From Actinomycetota bacterium (lineage in GTDB: Bacteria > Actinomycetota > Thermoleophilia > Solirubrobacterales > Solirubrobacteraceae), in contig JAFDWH010000006.1 in assembly GCA_018268595.1 (NCBI GenBank), positions 1 through 49,475 of the forward strand: 49,475 nucleotides of DNA, given 5' to 3'. The translations under genes were made by a program, and so were the position numbers. Positions 47,957 through 49,475 of this stretch are shown here, in pieces. Within the stretch, counting starts at the first letter, position 1. Each line of letters opens with the position of its first letter. The notes under the pieces are model-generated. The model was given only the letters and a program-made list of their open reading frames with translations. It had not been told where the DNA came from and did not search any database.

Positions 47957-48720
47957 GCGCTCGGCTCGCCTCGCTCGTCCGGCAGCAGCAGCGGCGGCCC
48001 GGGCGGGCCTTCGGCCCGCCGCAGCAGGCGGTCGACGAGCCGCGTCACGAGCGTGTCGGCGCCGACCGTCTGGGCGCGCGCCGCGTCGAGCGCCGCGCTC
48101 GCGAAGCCGCTCGTCGAGCGCGCGACGATCGTGCCCAGCTCGGTCTCCTCGACGACCGCGTCGACGTCGACGCGCTGCACGACCGCGTTGACGTCGATGC
48201 GCGCGGCGATCGCGTCCACGTCGATCCGCGCGATCAGCGCGTCCATGTCGACGCCGGCGAGCAGCGCGTCGAGGTCCATCCGCTCCAGCAGCGCGTTCAC
48301 GTCCGTGCGCGCGAGCAGCGCGTCGAGGTCGACCTGCGCGACGACCGCGCCGACGTCGACCCGCCGCACGATCGCCTCCACGTCGAGCAGCTCGACGACC
48401 GCGGGCACGAGCCGCTCGAGCGCCCGCTGCGCCTGCGCGACGGTGCGGCGCCGCACGCGCACGCCGTCCGCCGCGAACGGGCGCGCCGCGGCCGACAGCG
48501 CGTCGCCGGCGACGCGCGCGCCCGGCAACGCGTCCGCGACCCGTGCGCCGAGCCGCAACGCCCCGCCGGCCGCCGCGCCGACGCGCTGCGCCATGCGGGC
48601 GGCGCGCGTCCCCGCACCGAGCGCGAGGTCGGCCGCGAGCATCAGCTCGCGAGGGACGCCGCGCGTGCCGAGCGGCACGAGCTGCGTCCCGGGGGATCCG
48701 TGGGACGCGTCGTCGTCCAT
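47953..48720 (-). CDS. nonapeptide-repeat protein of unknown function
   Basis: A 255-residue protein whose middle (about residues 110-205) consists of about ten tandem nine-residue units of the form (V/I/T/M)-D-(V/L/M)-x-A-(I/V/L)-x-x-(R/Q/E), for example VDVGAVVAQ, VDLDALLAR, TDVNALLER, MDLDALLAG, VDMDALIAR, IDVDAIAAR, IDVNAVVQR and VDVDAVVEE. The N-terminus is Ala/Arg-rich and the C-terminus carries a Pro-rich tail. I do not know a named family. The 9-residue rhythm could make a regular solenoid or helical scaffold. ATG at 48720 is chosen; a GTG two codons upstream (48726) is possible. It is coupled to the RDD gene. Confidence 0.7.
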   Translation of the reverse strand: MDDDASHGSPGTQLVPLGTRGVPRELMLAADLALGAGTRAARMAQRVGAAAGGALRLGARVADALPGARVAGDALSAAARPFAADGVRVRRRTVAQAQRALERLVPAVVELLDVEAIVRRVDVGAVVAQVDLDALLARTDVNALLERMDLDALLAGVDMDALIARIDVDAIAARIDVNAVVQRVDVDAVVEETELGTIVARSTSGFASAALDAARAQTVGADTLVTRLVDRLLRRAEGPPGPPLLLPDERGEPSA

Positions 48721-48803
48721 CGACACCGCCGAATCTAGCGCGCGCGACGGCCGCTCCGCCAGTATCTCCGGTCCGCTGGGGCGGAAGCTGAGACGATCGG
48801 CGC

Positions 48804-49223
48804 GTGACCGACGCAGGCGACACCGTCCGGATCGACAAGTGGCTGTGGGCGGCGCGGCTCGCGAAGACGCGACCGCTGGCGGCCGAGGCCGTCAAGGGCG
48901 GCCACGTCGAGCTGAACGGGCGGCGGGTGCCGGCCGCCAAGGGCGTGCGCGTCGGCGACCGCGTCGAGGTGACGAGCGGCGGTGCCCCGCGCGTCGTCGT
49001 CGTGCGCGGGCTGGCCGAGCGGCGCGGACCGGCGAGCGTCGCCGCGACGCTCTACGAGGAGACGCCCGAGAGCGTCGCCGCGCGGGAGCGGCTGGCCGAG
49101 CAGCGGCGGATCGAGCGCGCCGCCGACCCGTTCGGCGCCCCGCTTCCCCACCCGGGCGGCGGGCGCCCGACGAAGCGCGACCGCCGCCGCATCGACGTCG
49201 CGCGCGGCCGTCGCCGCGGCTGA
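48804..49223 (+). CDS. S4-domain RNA-binding protein (Hsp15-like)
   Basis: A 139-residue protein with an N-terminal S4 domain (RIDKWLWAARLAKTRPLAAEAVKGGHVELNGRR split at VKGG) and a basic C-terminus rich in Arg (GGGRPTKRDRRRIDVARGRRRG overall). This is the layout of Hsp15/HslR, which in E. coli binds 50S subunits that carry a stalled peptidyl-tRNA. GTG start at 48804. It is divergent from the nonapeptide-repeat gene; the 83-bp gap shows no clear promoter boxes. Confidence 0.82.
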   Translation: MTDAGDTVRIDKWLWAARLAKTRPLAAEAVKGGHVELNGRRVPAAKGVRVGDRVEVTSGGAPRVVVVRGLAERRGPASVAATLYEETPESVAARERLAEQRRIERAADPFGAPLPHPGGGRPTKRDRRRIDVARGRRRG

Positions 49224-49240
49224 CGGCGGCTCAGCCGCCG
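49224..49240. terminator. bidirectional stem-loop between convergent genes
   Basis: CGGCGGC and GCCGCCG (49224-49230 and 49234-49240) form a seven-pair stem with a TCA loop directly after the S4 gene stop. The loop is also the stop codon of the convergent edge gene. No T tract. Confidence 0.35.
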
Positions 49241-49475
49241 ACGTGCGCCTCGGCCAGCCGGCGCAGCAGCTCGTCGCGCTGCGCGGCCAGCTCGGCCGCG
49301 CTCGGCAGGCGGGGGCGGGGCGTGCGCTGGGAACGCTCGCCGGCGGCCGGCTCGGGAGCCGCCGCCGGGCGCGCGCCGAGCGCCGACAGCGCGTGCTCGA
49401 GCGCCGCGATCTGCGCGCGCAGCCGGCGGCGTGCGGCCGCCTCGCCGTCGGCTCTGCGCGCCGCCCGCCGCGGCG
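49231..49475 (-). CDS. C-terminal end of a coiled-coil protein (truncated by window edge)
   Basis: An open frame of about 81 residues runs from the right edge to a TGA at 49233-49231. It reads RLRAQIAALEHALSALGARP, a Pro/Ala-rich linker, then LPSAAELAAQRDELLRRLAE and a short tail. The heptad-like LxxxIxxLExxLxxL pattern suggests a coiled coil. The start lies outside the window. Family not recognised. Confidence is moderate because only the tail is visible. Confidence 0.5.
   Translation of the reverse strand, partial: PRRAARRADGEAAARRRLRAQIAALEHALSALGARPAAAPEPAAGERSQRTPRPRLPSAAELAAQRDELLRRLAEAHVGG

Noticed and set aside
48727-48803. Imperfect inverted repeat between the nonapeptide-repeat and S4 genes
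   Set aside because: Arms around GCTCCGCCAG and CTGGGGCGG need several gaps to pair, so support is too weak to list.
1-49475. CRISPR array, integrase, transposase or rRNA genes
   Set aside because: No regularly spaced repeats with unique spacers, no recombinase motifs and no rRNA sequence were recognised on either strand.

Overview
The window is about 49 kb of very GC-rich chromosome from a high-GC Gram-positive bacterium. The actinobacterial-style bc-complex and oxidase cluster, the frequent GTG starts and the ATGA/GTGA gene overlaps point to an actinobacterium. A Thermoleophilia or Solirubrobacterales (Conexibacter-like) origin is my inference from gene content and style; it is not proven. 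No rRNA, CRISPR array, phage or insertion-sequence transposase was seen. The only tRNA is a selenocysteine tRNA.

Layout from left to right. (1) 1-1476: end of a 2-oxoacid dehydrogenase operon, with the E1 beta C-terminus, a free-standing lipoyl domain and a separate E2 catalytic domain. (2) 1502-8627: an SMR exporter, then a Rieske oxygenase with an NTF2-like protein, divergent from an aldehyde dehydrogenase/aminotransferase pair, a zinc alcohol dehydrogenase and an aquaporin-like channel. (3) 8628-10320: an AT-rich palindromic promoter, an AbiEi-like regulator and a decayed AbiEii-like nucleotidyltransferase. (4) 10342-14568: a seven-gene Mrp/Mbh-type cation antiporter operon without the large MrpA antiporter domain. 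(5) 14670-23977: SDR, GH15 glycosidase, an AbiEi/DUF559 gene, a FAD/Fe-S oxidoreductase, an enolase-superfamily enzyme and a membrane phosphoesterase. (6) 23923-30550: a respiratory operon (ctaC, ctaD, a small membrane protein, a CtaG-cytochrome c fusion, qcrA, qcrB). (7) 30592-34737: selD, tRNA-Sec, selB, selA. (8) 34725-36064: three operator-like repeats at 23-bp pitch before a DUF4143 ATPase. (9) 36071-42498: a formate dehydrogenase operon whose catalytic subunit has an in-frame TGA (Sec181) followed by a bacterial SECIS hairpin. (10) 42539-49475: a second AbiEi/DUF559 gene, a pyruvate-oxidase-like enzyme, membrane proteins, a protein built of nonapeptide repeats, an Hsp15-like S4 protein and a truncated edge gene.

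How it fits together: the sel cluster supplies everything needed to insert Sec into the one selenoprotein visible, FdhA, about 5 kb away. Formate oxidation through FdhAB and the NrfD-type membrane subunit would feed electrons to the quinone pool, and the bc complex and oxidase of the same window could take them to oxygen.

The least explained signal is a 49-bp imperfect palindrome present three times at exactly the same length. Two copies (17450-17498 and 42539-42587) straddle the start codons of the two AbiEi/DUF559 paralogues. The third (32930-32978) lies in frame inside selB. Paired changes between copies preserve the palindrome. It may be the operator of this nuclease/regulator family, or the footprint of a mobile unit carrying it.
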